Program-made: the position numbers and the translations under genes
The notes under the pieces: generated by a model
Databases searched by the model: none
Told to the model about the DNA's origin: nothing
The model's input: only the letters and a program-made list of their open reading frames with translations
Source: Mayamaea pseudoterrestris
Lineage: Eukaryota > Bacillariophyta > Bacillariophyceae > Sellaphorales > Sellaphoraceae
Direction of reading: 5' to 3'
DNA: 64,000 nt
Assembly: GCA_027923505.1 (NCBI GenBank)
Contig: BROI01000009.1
Span: 124,001-188,000, forward strand
Shown: in pieces, positions 1-14,400 of the stretch
How positions within the stretch are numbered: position 1 is the first letter of the stretch
Layout of the letters: every line of letters begins with the position of its first letter

Positions 1-2400
1 CCCAAATACCCAATGAGTCAGGCAAAACATGTCCAGGGTATGCCATTGACAGGTGCAGAGTCTCAAATGGTGCAAAAAGGACTGCCTGGAGGCTGACAAC
101 ATGGGTACGGCCTCCACTGTGGGTATGGCCAACACCACAAGTTGCAGATTCCTTCCTGTCAAACGCCCCATGCCCTGGCCACCCAAATACCCAATGAGTC
201 AGGCAAAACATGTCCAGGGTATGCCATTGACAGGTGCATAGTCTCAAATGGTGCAAAAAGGACTGCCTGGAGGCTGACAACATGGGTACGGCCTCCACTG
301 TGGGTATGGCCAACACCACAAGTTGCAGATTCTTCCCTGTCAAACGCCCCTGCCCTGGCCACCCAAATACCCAATGAGTCAGGCAAAACATGTCCAGGGT
401 AGGCCATTGACAGGTGCAGAGTCTCAAATGGTGCAAAAGGACTGCCTGAGGCTGACACCATGGGTAGGGCCCCCCCGTTGGGTTGGCCAACACCACAAGT
501 TGCAGATTCTTCCCTGTCAAACGCCCCATGCCCTGGCCACCCAAATACCCAATGAGTCAGGCAAAACATGTCCAGGGTATGCCATTGACAGGTGCACACC
601 ATGGGTACGGCCTCCACTGTGGGTATGGCCAACACCACAAGTTGCAGATTCTTCCCTGTCAAACGCCCCATGCCCTGGCCACCCAAATACCCAATGAGTC
701 AGGCAAAACATGTCCAGGGTATGCCATTGACAGGTGCAGAGTCTCAAATGGTGCAAAAAGGACTGCCTGGAGGTGGAGGCTGACACCATGGGTACGGCCT
801 CCACTGTGGGTATGGCCAACACCACAAGTTGCAGATTCTTCCCTGTCAAACGCCCCATGCCTGGCCACCCAAATACCCAATGAGTCAGGCAAAACATGTC
901 CAGGGTATGCCATTGACAGGTGCATAGTCTCAAATGGTGCAAAAAGGACTGCCTGGAGGCTGACATCATGGGTACGGCCTCCACTGTGTGTAGGGCCAAC
1001 ACCACAACTGGCATACTTCCCTGTCAAACGCCCCATGCCCTGGCCACCCAAATACCCAATGAGTCAGGCAAAACATGTCCAGGGTATGCCATTGACAGGT
1101 GCAGAGTCTCAAATGGTGCAAAAAGGACTGCCTGGAGGCTGACACCATGGGTACGGCCTCCACTGTGGGTATGCCAACACCACAAGTTGCAGATTCATCC
1201 CCGTCAAACGCCCCATGCCCTGGCCACCCAAATACCCAATGAGTCAGGCAAAACATGTCCAGGGTATGCCATTGACAGGTGCAGAGTCTCAAATGGTGCA
1301 AAAAGGACTGCCTGGAGGCTGACACCATGGGTATGGTCTACTGTGGGTATGGCCAACACCACAAGTTGCAGATTCTTCCCTGTCAAACGCCCCATGCCCT
1401 GGCCACCCAAATACCCAATGAGTCAGGAAAAACATGTCCAGGGTAGGCCATTGACAGGTGCAGAGTCTCAAATGGTGCAAAAAGGACTGCCTGGAGGCTG
1501 ACAACATGGGTACGGCCTCCACTGTGGGTATGGCCAACACACAAGTTGCAGATTCTTCCCTGTCAAACGCCCCATGCCCTGGCCACCCAAATACCCAATG
1601 AGTCAGGCAAAACATGTCCAGGGGAGGCCATTGACAGGTGCAGAGTCTCAAATGGTGCAAAAAGGACTGCCTGAGGCTGAAAACATGGGTACGGCCTCCA
1701 CTGTGGGTTGGCCAACACCACAAGGTTGCAATCTCCTGTCAAACGCCCCATGCCCTGGCCACCCAAATACCCAATGAGTCAGGCAAAACATGTCCAGGGG
1801 ATGCCATTGACAGGTGCAGAGTCTCAAATGGTGCAAAAAGGACTGCTGAAAGGCTGACACCATGGGTATGGCCTCCACTGTGGGTATGGCCAACACCACA
1901 AGTTGCAGATTCTTCCCTGTCAAACGCCCCATGCCCTGGCCACCCAAATACCCAATGAGTCAGGCAAAACATGTCCAGGGTAGGCCATTGACAGGTGCAT
2001 AGTCTCAAATGGTGCAAAAAGGACTGCCTGGAGGCTGACAACATGGGTACGGCCTCCACTGTGGGTATGGCCAACACCACAAGTTGCAGATTCTTCCCTG
2101 TCAAACGCCCCATGCCCTGGCCACCCAAATACCCAATGAGTCAGGCAAAACATGTCCAGGGGATGCCATTGGTGGTGCATAGTCTCAAATGGTGCAAAAA
2201 GGACTGCCTGGAGGCTGACAACATGGGTACGGCCTCCACTGTGGGTATGGCCAACACCACAAGTTGCAGATTCTTCCCCGTCAAACGCCCCATGCCCTGG
2301 CCACCCAAATACCCAATGAGTCAGGCAAAACATGTCCAGGGGATGCCATTGACAGGTGCAGAGTCTCAAATGGTGCAAAAAGGACTGCTTTGAGGCTGAC
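1..2400 (+). repeat. Sat1 left heterogeneous part
   Basis: Monomers here are more irregular than those of the next 18 kb. Examples are a monomer shortened between the GGTGCA and CATGGG landmarks near 592, a changed segment near 460-485, another near 990-1020, and altered text near 1715-1740 and 2167-2180. Satellite edges are usually less homogenised than centres, so this may mean that the left end of the array is not far outside the window. That last point is inference. Confidence 0.6.
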
Positions 2401-5400
2401 AACATGGGTACGGCCTCCACTGTGGGTATGGCCAACACCACAAGTTGCAGATTCTTCCCTGTCAAACGCCCCATGCCCTGGCCACCCAAATACCCAATGA
2501 GTCAGGCAAAACATGTCCAGGGGATGCCATTGACAGGTGCAGAGTCTCAAATGGTGCAAAAAGGACTGCCTGGAGGCTGACAACATGGGTACGGCCTCCA
2601 CTGTGGGTATGGCCAACACCACAAGTTGCAGATTCTTCCCTGTCAAACGCCCCATGCCCTGGCCACCCAAATACCCAATGAGTCAGGCAAAACATGTCCA
2701 GGGTAGGCCATTGACAGGTGCAGAGTCTCAAATGGTGCAAAAAGGACTGCCTGGAGGCTGACAACATGGGTACGGCCTCCACTGTGGGTATGGCCAACAC
2801 CACAAGTTGCAGATTCTTCCCTGTCAAACGCCCCATGCCCTGGCCACCCAAATACCCAATGAGTCAGGCAAAACATGTCCAGGGGATGCCATTGACAGGT
2901 GCAGAGTCTCAAATGGTGCAAAAAGGACTGCCTGGAGGCTGACAACATGGGTACGGCCTCCACTGTGGGTATGGCCAACACCACAAGTTGCAGATTCTTC
3001 CCAGTCAAACGCCCCATGCCCTGGCCACCCAAATACCCAATGAGTCAGGCAAAAATGTCCAGGGTATGCCATTGACAGGTGCAGAGTCTCAAATGGTGCA
3101 AAAAGGACTGCCTGGAGGCTGACAACATGGGTACGGCCTCCACTGTGGGTATGGCCAACACCACAAGTTGCAGATTCTTCCCTGTCAAACGCCCCATGCC
3201 CTGGCCACCCAAATACCCAATGAGTCAGGCAAAACATGTCCGGGGTATGCCATTGACAGGTGCAGAGTCTCAAATGGTGCAAAAAGGACTGCCTGAGGCT
3301 GACAACATGGGTACGGCCTCCACTGTGGGTATGGCCAACACCACAAGTTGCAGATTCTTCCCTGTCAAACGCCCCATGCCCTGGCCACCCAAATACCCAA
3401 TGAGTCAGGCAAAACATGTCCAGGGGATGCCATTGACAGGTGCAGAGTCTCAAATGGTGCAAAAAGGACTGCCTGGAGGCTGACAACATGGGTATGGCCT
3501 CTCTGTGGGCATGGCCAACACCACAAGTTGCAGATTCTTCCCTGTCAAACGCCCCATGCCCTGGCCACCCAAATACCCAATGAGTCAGGCAAAACATGTC
3601 CAGGGGATGCCATTGACAGGTGCAGAGTCTCAAATGGTGCAAAAAGGACTGCCTGGAGGCTGACAACATGGGTACGGCCTCCACTGTGGGTATGGCCAAC
3701 ACCACAAGTTGCAGATTCTTCCCTGTCAAACGCCCCATGCCCTGGCCACCCAAATACCCAATGAGTCAGGCAAAACATGTCCAGGGGATGCCATTGACAG
3801 GTGCAGAGTCTCAAATGGTGCAAACTGAAAACATGGGTACGGCCTCCACTGTGGGTATGGCCAACACCACAAGTTGCAGATTCTTCCCTGTCAAACGCCC
3901 CATGCCCTGGCCACCCAAATACCCAATGAGTCAGGCAAAACATGTCCAGGGGATGCCATTGACAGGTGCAGAGTCTCAAATGGTGCAAAAAGGACTGCCT
4001 GAGGCTGACAACATGGGTACGGCCTCCACTGTGGGTATGGCCAACACCACAAGTTGCAGATTCTTCCCTGTCAAACGCCCCATGCCCTGGCCACCCAAAT
4101 ACCCAATGAGTCAGGCAAAACATGTCCAGGGAATGCCGGGGACCCAGAGGTGGCTCATGGTGCAAAAGGACTGCCGAGGCTGACACCATGGGTACGGCCT
4201 CCACTGTGGGTATGGCCAACACCACAAGTTGCAGATTCTTCCCTGTCAAACGCCCCATGCCCTGGCCACCCAAATACCCAATGAGTCAGGCAAAACATGT
4301 CCAGGGGATGCCATTGACAGGTGCATAGTCTCAAATGGTGCAAAAAGGACTGCCTGAGGCTGACAACATGGGTACGGCCTCCACTGTGGGTATGGCCAAC
4401 ACCACAAGTTGCAGATTCTTCCCTGTCAAACGCCCCATGCCCTGGCCACCCAAATACCCAATGAGTCAGGCAAAACATGTCCAGGGTATGCCATTGACAG
4501 GTGCAGAGTCTCAAATGGTGCAAAAAGGACTGCCTGGAGGCTGACAACATGGGTACGGCCTCCACTGTGGGTATGGCCAACACCACAAGTTGGGATTCTT
4601 CCCTGTCAAACGCCCCATGCCCTGGCCACCCAAATACCCAATGAGTCAGGCAAAACATGTCCAGGGGATGCCATTGACAGGTGCAGAGTCTCAAATGGTG
4701 CAAAAAAGGACTGCCTGGAGGCTGACACCATGGGTACGGCCTCCACTGTGGGTATGGCCAACACCACAAGTTGCAGATTCTTCCCTGTCAAACGCCCCAT
4801 GCCCTGGCCACCCAAATACCCAATGAGTCAGGCAAAACATGTCCAGGGGATGCCATTGACAGGTGCAGAGTCTCAAATGGTGCAAAAAGGACTGCCTGGA
4901 GGCTGACAACATGGGTACGGCCTCCACTGTGGGTATGGCCAACACCACAAGTTGCAGATTCTTCCCTGTCAAACGCCCCATGCCCTGGCCACCCAAATAC
5001 CCAATGAGTCAGGCAAAACATGTCCAGGGTATGCCATTGACAGGTGCAGAGTCTCAAATGGTGCAAAAAGGACTGCCTGGAGGCTGACAACATGGGTACG
5101 GCCTCCACTGTGGGTATGGCCAACACCACAAGTTGCAGATTCTTCCCTGTCAAACGCCCCATGCCCTGGCCACCCAAATACCCAATGAGTCAGGCAAAAC
5201 ATGTCCAGGGGATGCCATTGACAGGTGCAGAGTCTCAAATGGTGCAAAAAGGACTGCCTGAAGCTGACAACATGGGTACGGCCTCCACTGTGGGTATGGC
5301 CAACACCACAAGTTGCAGATTCTTCCCTGTCAAACGCCCCATGCCCTGGCCACCCAAATACCCAATGAGTCAGGCAAAACATGTCCAGGGGATGCCATTG

Positions 5401-8400
5401 ACAGGTGCAGAGTCTCAAATGGTGCAAAAAGGACTGCCTGACGGCTGACAACATGGGTACGGCCTCCACTGTGGGTATGGCCAACACCACAAGTTGCAGA
5501 TTCTTCCCTGTCAAACGCCCCATGCCCTGGCCACCCAAATACCCAATGAGTCAGGCAAAACATGTCCAGGGTATGCCATTGACAGGTGCAGAGTCTCAAA
5601 TGGTGCAAAAAGGACTGCCTGGAGGCTGACAACATGGGTACGGCCTCCACTGTGGGTATGGCCAACACCACAAGTTGCAGATTCTTCCCTGTCAAACGCC
5701 CCATGCCCTGGCCACCCAAATACCCAATGAGTCAGGCAAAACATGTCCAGGGGATGCCATTGACAGGTGCAGAGTCTCAAATGGTGCAAAAGGACTGCCT
5801 GGAGGCTGACACCATGGGTACGGCCTCCACTGTGGGTATGGCCAACACCACAAGTTGCAGATTCTTCCCTGTCAAACGCCCCATGCCCTGGCCACCCAAA
5901 TACCCAATGAGTCAGGCAAAACATGTCCAGGGTATGCCATTGACAGGTGCAGAGTCTCAAATGGTGCAAAAGGACTGCCTGGAGGCTGACAACATGGGTA
6001 CGGCCTCCACTGTGGGTATGGCCAACACCACAAGTTGCAGATTCTTCCCTGTCAAACGCCCCATGCCCTGGCCACCCAAATACCCAATGAGTCAGGCAAA
6101 ACATGTCCAGGGGGTGCCATTGACAGGTGCAGAGTCTCAAATGGTGCAAAAAGGACTGCCTGGAGGCTGACAACATGGGTACGGCCTCCACTGTGGGTAT
6201 GGCCAACACCACAAGTTGCAGATTCTTCCCTGTCAAACGCCCCATGCCCTGGCCACCCAAATACCCAATGAGTCAGGCAAAACATGTCCAGGGGATGCCA
6301 TTGACAGGTGCAGAGTCTCAAATGGTGCAAAAGGACTGCCTGGAGGCTGAAAACATGGGTACGGCCTCCACTGTGGGTATGGCCAACACCACAAGTTGCA
6401 GATTCTTCCCTGTCAAACGCCCCATGCCCTGGCCACCCAAATACCCAATGAGTCAGGCAAAACATGTCCAGGGGATGCCATTGACAGGTGCAGAGTCTCA
6501 AATGGTGCAAAAGGACTGCCTGGAGGCTGACACCATGGGTACGGCCTCCACTGTGGGTATGGCCAACACCACAAGTTGCAGATTCTTCCCTGTCAAACGC
6601 CCCATGCCCTGGCCACCCAAATACCCAATGAGTCAGGCAAAACATGTCCAGGGTATGCCATTGACAGGTGCAGAGTCTCAAATGGTGCAAAAGGACTGCC
6701 TGAGGCTGACAACATGGGTACGGCCTCCACTGTGGGTATGGCCAACACCACAAGTTGCAGATTCTTCCCTGTCAAACGCCCCATGCCCTGGCCACCCAAA
6801 TACCCAATGAGTCAGGCAAAACATGTCCAGGGTATGCCATTGACAGGTGCAGATACTCAAATGGTGCAAAAAAGACTGCCTGGAGGCTGACAACATGGGT
6901 ACGGCCTCCACTGTGGGTATGGCCAACACCACAAGTTGCAGATTCTTCCCTGTCAAACGCCCCATGCCCTGGCCACCCAAATACCCAATGAGTCAGGCAA
7001 AACATGTCCAGGGGGTGCCATTGACAGGTGCATAGTCTCAAATGGTGCAAAAGGACTGCCTGGAGGCTGACAACATGGGTACGGCCTCCACTGTGGGTAT
7101 GGCCAACACCACAAGTTGCAGATTCTTCCCTGTCAAACGCCCCATGCCCTGGCCACCCAAATACCCAATGAGTCAGGCAAAACATGTCCAGGGTAGGCCA
7201 TTGACAGGTGCAGAGTCTCAAATGGTGCAAAAAGGACTGCCTGAGGCTGACAACATGGGTACGGCCTCCACTGTGGGTATGGCCAACACCACAAGTTGCA
7301 GATTCTTCCCTGTCAAACGCCCCATGCCCTGGCCACCCAAATACCCAATGAGTCAGGCAAAACATGTCCAGGGGATGCCATTGACAGGTGCAGAGTCTCA
7401 AATGGTGCAAAAAGGACTGCCTGGAGGCTGACAACATGGGTACGGCCTCCACTGTGGGTATGGCCAACACCACAAGTTGCAGATTCTTCCCTGTCAAACG
7501 CCCCATGCCCTGGCCACCCAAATACCCAATGAGTCAGGCAAAACATGTCCAGGGTATGCCATTGACAGGTGCAGAGTCTCAAATGGTGCAAAAAGGACTG
7601 CCTGGAGGCTGACAACATGGGTACGGCCTCCACTGTGGGTATGGCCAACACCACAAGTTGCAGATTCTTCCCTGTCAAACGCCCCATGCCCTGGCCACCC
7701 AAATACCCAATGAGTCAGGCAAAACATGTCCAGGGGATGCCATTGACAGGTGCAGAGTCTCAAATGGTGCAAAAAGGACTGCCTGAGGCTGACAACATGG
7801 GTACGGCCTCCACTGTGGGTATGGCCAACACCACAAGTTGCAGATTCTTCCCTGTCAAACGCCCCATGCCCTGGCCACCCAAATACCCAATGAGTCAGGC
7901 AAAACATGTCCAGGGGATGCCATTGACAGGTGCAGAGTCTCAAATGGTGCAAAAAGGACTAGCGGGTCGCTGACAACATGGGTACGGCCTCCACTGTGGG
8001 TATGGCCAACACCACAAGTTGCAGATTCTTCCCTGTCAAACGCCCCATGCCCTGGCCACCCAAATACCCAATGAGTCAGGCAAAACATGTCCAGGGGATG
8101 CCATTGACAGGTGCAGAGTCTCAAATGGTGCAAAAAGGACTGCCTGAGGCTGACAACATGGGTACGGCCTCCACTGTGGGTATGGCCAACACCACAAGTT
8201 GCAGATTCTTCCCTGTCAAACGCCCCATGCCCTGGCCACCCAAATACCCAATGAGTCAGGCAAAACATGTCCAGGGTATGCCATTGACAGGTGCATAGTC
8301 TCAAATGGTGCAAAAAGGCTGACAACATGGGTACGGCCTCCACTGTGGGTATGGCCAACACCACAAGTTGCAGATTCTTCCCTGTCAAACGCCCCATGCC

Positions 8401-11400
8401 CTGGCCACCCAAATACCCAATGAGTCAGGCAAAACATGTCCAGGGGATGCCATTGACAGGTGCAGAGTCTCAAATGGTGCAAAAAGGACTGCCTGAGGCT
8501 GACAACATGGGTACGGCCTCCACTGTGGGTATGGCCAACACCACAAGTTGCAGATTCTTCCCTGTCAAACGCCCCATGCCCTGGCCACCCAAATACCCAA
8601 TGAGTCAGGCAAAACATGTCCAGGGGATGCCATTGACAGGTGCAGAGTCTCAAATGGTGCAAAAAGGACTGCCTTGAGGCTGACAACATGGGTACGGCCT
8701 CCACTGTGGGTATGGCCAACACCACAAGTTGCAGATTCTTCCCTGTCAAACGCCCCATGCCCTGGCCACCCAAATACCCAATGAGTCAGGCAAAACATGT
8801 CCAGGGGATGCCATTGACAGGTGCAGAGTCTCAAATGGTGCAAAAAGGACTGCCTGGAGGCTGACACCATGGGTACGGCCTCCACTGTGGGTATGGCCAA
8901 CACCACAAGTTGCAGATTCTTCCCTGTCAAACGCCCCATGCCCTGGCCACCCAAATACCCAATGAGTCAGGCAAAACATGTCCAGGGTATGCCATTGACA
9001 GGTGCAGAGTCTCAAATGGTGCAAAAAGGACTGCCTGGAGGCTGACAACATGGGTACGGCCTCCACTGTGGGTATGGCCAACACCACAAGTTGCAGATTC
9101 TTCCCTGTCAAACGCCCCATGCCCTGGCCACCCAAATACCCAATGAGTCAGGCAAAACATGTCCAGGGGATGCCATTGACAGGTGCAGAGTCTCAAATGG
9201 TGCAAAAAGGACTGCCTGGAGGCTGACAACATGGGTACGGCCTCCACTGTGGGTATGGCCAACACCACAAGTTGCAGATTCTTCCCTGTCAAACGCCCCA
9301 TGCCCTGGCCACCCAAATACCCAATGAGTCAGGCAAAACATGTCCAGGGTATGCCATTGACAGGTGCAGAGTCTCAAATGGTGCAAAAAGGACTGCCTGG
9401 AGGCTGACAACATGGGTACGGCCTCCACTGTGGGTATGGCCAACACCACAAGTTGCAGATTCTTCCCTGTCAAACGCCCCATGCCCTGGCCACCCAAATA
9501 CCCAATGAGTCAGGCAAAACATGTCCAGGGTATGCCATTGACAGGTGCAGAGTCTCAAATGGTGCAAAAAGGACTGCCTGGAGGCTGACAACATGGGTAC
9601 GGCCTCCACTGTGGGTATGGCCAACACCACAAGTTGCAGATTCTTCCCTGTCAAACGCCCCATGCCCTGGCCACCCAAATACCCAATGAGTCAGGCAAAA
9701 CATGTCCAGGGGATGCCATTGACAGGTGCAGAGTCTCAAATGGTGCAAAAGGACTGCCTGGAGGCTGACAACATGGGTACGGCCTCCACTGTGGGTATGG
9801 CCAACACCACAAGTTGCAGATTCTTCCCTGTCAAACGCCCCATGCCCTGGCCACCCAAATACCCAATGAGTCAGGCAAAACATGTCCAGGGTATGCCATT
9901 GACAGGTGCAGAGTCTCAAATGGTGCAAAAAGGACTGCCTGGAGGCTGACAACATGGGTACGGCCTCCACTGTGGGTATGGCCAACACCACAAGTTGCAG
10001 ATTCTTCCCTGTCAAACGCCCCATGCCCTGGCCACCCAAATACCCAATGAGTCAGGCAAAACATGTCCAGGGTATGCCATTGACAGGTGCAGAGTCTCAA
10101 ATGGTGCAAAAAGGACTGCCTGGAGGCTGACAACATGGGTACGGCCTCCACTGTGGGTATGGCCAACACCACAAGTTGCAGATTCTTCCCTGTCAAACGC
10201 CCCATGCCCTGGCCACCCAAATACCCAATGAGTCAGGCAAAACATGTCCAGGGGATGCCATTGACAGGTGCAGAGTCTCAAATGGTGCAAAAAGGACTGC
10301 CTGGAGGCTGACAACATGGGTACGGCCTCCACTGTGGGTATGGCCAACACCACAAGTTGCAGATTCTTCCCTGTCAAACGCCCCATGCCCTGGCCACCCA
10401 AATACCCAATGAGTCAGGCAAAACATGTCCAGGGTATGCCATTGACAGGTGCAGAGTCTCAAATGGTGCAAAAGGACTGCCTGGAGGCTGACAACATGGG
10501 TACGGCCTCCACTGTGGGTATGGCCAACACCACAAGTTGCAGATTCTTCCCTGTCAAACGCCCCATGCCCTGGCCACCCAAATACCCAATGAGTCAGGCA
10601 AAACATGTCCAGGGTATGCCATTGACAGGTGCAGAGTCTCAAATGGTGCAAAAAGGACTGCCTGGAGGCTGACAACATGGGTACGGCCTCCACTGTGGGT
10701 ATGGCCAACACCACAAGTTGCAGATTCTTCCCTGTCAAACGCCCCATGCCCTGGCCACCCAAATACCCAATGAGTCAGGCAAAACATGTCCAGGGTATGC
10801 CATTGACAGGTGCAGAGTCTCAAATGGTGCAAAAAGGACTGCCTGGAGGCTGACAACATGGGTACGGCCTCCACTGTGGGTATGGCCAACACCACAAGTT
10901 GCAGATTCTTCCCTGTCAAACGCCCCATGCCCTGGCCACCCAAATACCCAATGAGTCAGGCAAAACATGTCCAGGGTATGCCATTGACAGGTGCAGAGTC
11001 TCAAATGGTGCAAAAAGGACTGCCTGGAGGCTGACAACATGGGTACGGCCTCCACTGTGGGTATGGCCAACACCACAAGTTGCAGATTCTTCCCTGTCAA
11101 ACGCCCCATGCCCTGGCCACCCAAATACCCAATGAGTCAGGCAAAACATGTCCAGGGGATGCCATTGACAGGTGCAGAGTCTCAAATGGTGCAAAAAGGA
11201 CTGCCTGGAGGCTGACAACATGGGTACGGCCTCCACTGTGGGTATGGCCAACACCACAAGTTGCAGATTCTTCCCTGTCAAACGCCCCATGCCCTGGCCA
11301 CCCAAATACCCAATGAGTCAGGCAAAACATGTCCAGGGTATGCCATTGACAGGTGCAGAGTCTCAAATGGTGCAAAAAGGACTGCCTGAAGGCTGACAAC

Positions 11401-14400
11401 ATGGGTACGGCCTCCACTGTGGGTATGGCCAACACCACAAGTTGCAGATTCTTCCCTGTCAAACGCCCCATGCCCTGGCCACCCAAATACCCAATGAGTC
11501 AGGCAAAACATGTCCAGGGGATGCCATTGACAGGTGCAGAGTCTCAAATGGTGCAAAAAGGACTGCCTGGAGGCTGACAACATGGGTACGGCCTCCACTG
11601 TGGGTATGGCCAACACCACAAGTTGCAGATTCTTCCCTGTCAAACGCCCCATGCCCTGGCCACCCAAATACCCAATGAGTCAGGCAAAACATGTCCAGGG
11701 TATGCCATTGACAGGTGCAGAGTCTCAAATGGTGCAAACCATGGGTACGGCCTCCACTGTGGGTATGGCCAACACCACAAGTTGCAGATTCTTCCCTGTC
11801 AAACGCCCCATGCCCTGGCCACCCAAATACCCAATGAGTCAGGCAAAACATGTCCAGGGGATGCCATTGACAGGTGCAGAGTCTCAAATGGTGCAAAAAG
11901 GACTGCCTGAAGGCTGACAACATGGGTACGGCCTCCACTGTGGGTATGGCCAACACCACAAGTTGCAGATTCTTCCCTGTCAAACGCCCCATGCCCTGGC
12001 CACCCAAATACCCAATGAGTCAGGCAAAACATGTCCAGGGGATGCCATTGACAGGTGCAGAGTCTCAAATGGTGCAAAAAGGACTGCCTGGAGGCTGAAA
12101 ACATGGGTACGGGCTCCACTGTGGGTATGGCCAACACCACAAGTTGCAGATTCTTCCCTGTCAAACGCCCCATGCCCTGGCCACCCAAATACCCAATGAG
12201 TCAGGCAAAACATGTCCAGGGTATGCCATTGACAGGTGCATAGTCTCAAATGGTGCAAAAAGGACTGCCTGAGGCTGACAACATGGGTACGGCCTCCACT
12301 GTGGGTATGGCCAACACCACAAGTTGCAGATTCTTCCCTGTCAAACGCCCCATGCCCTGGCCACCCAAATACCCAATGAGTCAGGCAAAACATGTCCAGG
12401 GTATGCCATTGACAGGTGCAGAGTCTCAAATGGTGCAAAAAGGACTGCCTGGAGGCTGACAACATGGGTACGGCCTCCACTGTGGGTATGGCCAACACCA
12501 CAAGTTGCAGATTCTTCCCTGTCAAACGCCCCATGCCCTGGCCACCCAAATACCCAATGAGTCAGGCAAAACATGTCCAGGGGATGCCATTGACAGGTGC
12601 AGAGTCTCAAATGGTGCAAAAAGGACTGCCTGGAGGCTGACAACATGGGTACGGCCTCCACTGTGGGTATGGCCAACACCACAAGTTGCAGATTCTTCCC
12701 TGTCAAACGCCCCATGCCCTGGCCACCCAAATACCCAATGAGTCAGGCAAAACATGTCCAGGGTATGCCATTGACAGGTGCATAGTCTCAAATGGTGCAA
12801 AAAGGACTGCCTGGAGGCTGACACCATGGGTACGGCCTCCACTGTGGGTATGGCCAACACCACAAGTTGCAGATTCTTCCCTGTCAAACGCCCCATGCCC
12901 TGGCCACCCAAATACCCAATGAGTCAGGCAAAACATGTCCAGGGTAGGCCATTGACAGGTGCATAGTCTCAAATGGTGCAAAAGGACTGCCTGGAGGCTG
13001 ACAACATGGGTACGGCCTCCACTGTGGGTATGGCCAACACCACAAGTTGCAGATTCTTCTCCTGTCAAACGCCCCATGCCCTGGCCACCCAAATACCCAA
13101 TGAGTCAGGCAAAACATGTCCAGGGGATGCCATTGACAGGTGCAGAGTCTCAAATGGTGCAAAAGGACTGCCTGGAGGCTGACAACATGGGTACGGCCTC
13201 CACTGTGGGTATGGCCAACACCACAAGTTGCAGATTCTTCCCTGTCAAACGCCCCATGCCCTGGCCACCCAAATACCCAATGAGTCAGGCAAAACATGTC
13301 CAGGGGATGCCATTGACAGGTGCAGAGTCTCAAATGGTGCAAAAAGGACTGCCTGGAGGCTGACAACATGGGTACGGCCTCCACTGTGGGTATGGCCAAC
13401 ACCACAAGTTGCAGATTCTTCCCTGTCAAACGCCCCATGCCCTGGCCACCCAAATACCCAATGAGTCAGGCAAAACATGTCCAGGGTATGCCATTGACAG
13501 GTGCATAGTCTCAAATGGTGCAAAAAGGACTGCCTGGAGGCTGACAACATGGGTACGGCCTCCACTGTGGGTATGGCCAACACCACAAGTTGCAGATTCT
13601 TCCCTGTCAAACGCCCCATGCCCTGGCCACCCAAATACCCAATGAGTCAGGCAAAACATGTCCAGGGTATGCCATTGACAGGTGCAGAGTCTCAAATGGT
13701 GCAAAAAGGACTGCCTGGAGGCTGACAACATGGGTACGGCCTCCACTGTGGGTATGGCCAACACCACAAGTTGCAGATTCTTCCCTGTCAAACGCCCCAT
13801 GCCCTGGCCACCCAAATACCCAATGAGTCAGGCAAAACATGTCCAGGGGATGCCATTGACAGGTGCAGAGTCTCAAATGGTGCAAAAAGGACTGCCTGGA
13901 GGCTGAAAACATGGGTACGGCCTCCACTGTGGGTATGGCCAACACCACAAGTTGCAGATTCTTCCCTGTCAAACGCCCCATGCCCTGGCCACCCAAATAC
14001 CCAATGAGTCAGGCAAAACATGTCCAGGGTATGCCATTGACAGGTGCAGAGTCTCAAATGGTGCAAAAAGGACTGCCTGGAGGCTGACAACATGGGTACG
14101 GCCTCCACTGTGGGTATGGCCAACACCACAAGTTGCAGATTCTTCCCTGTCAAACGCCCCATGCCCTGGCCACCCAAATACCCAATGAGTCAGGCAAAAC
14201 ATGTCCAGGGTATGCCATTGACAGGTGCAGAGTCTCAAATGGTGCAAAAAGGACTGCCTGGAGGCTGACAACATGGGTACGGCCTCCACTGTGGGTATGG
14301 CCAACACCACAAGTTGCAGATTCTTCCCTGTCAAACGCCCCATGCCCTGGCCACCCAAATACCCAATGAGTCAGGCAAAACATGTCCAGGGGATGCCATT

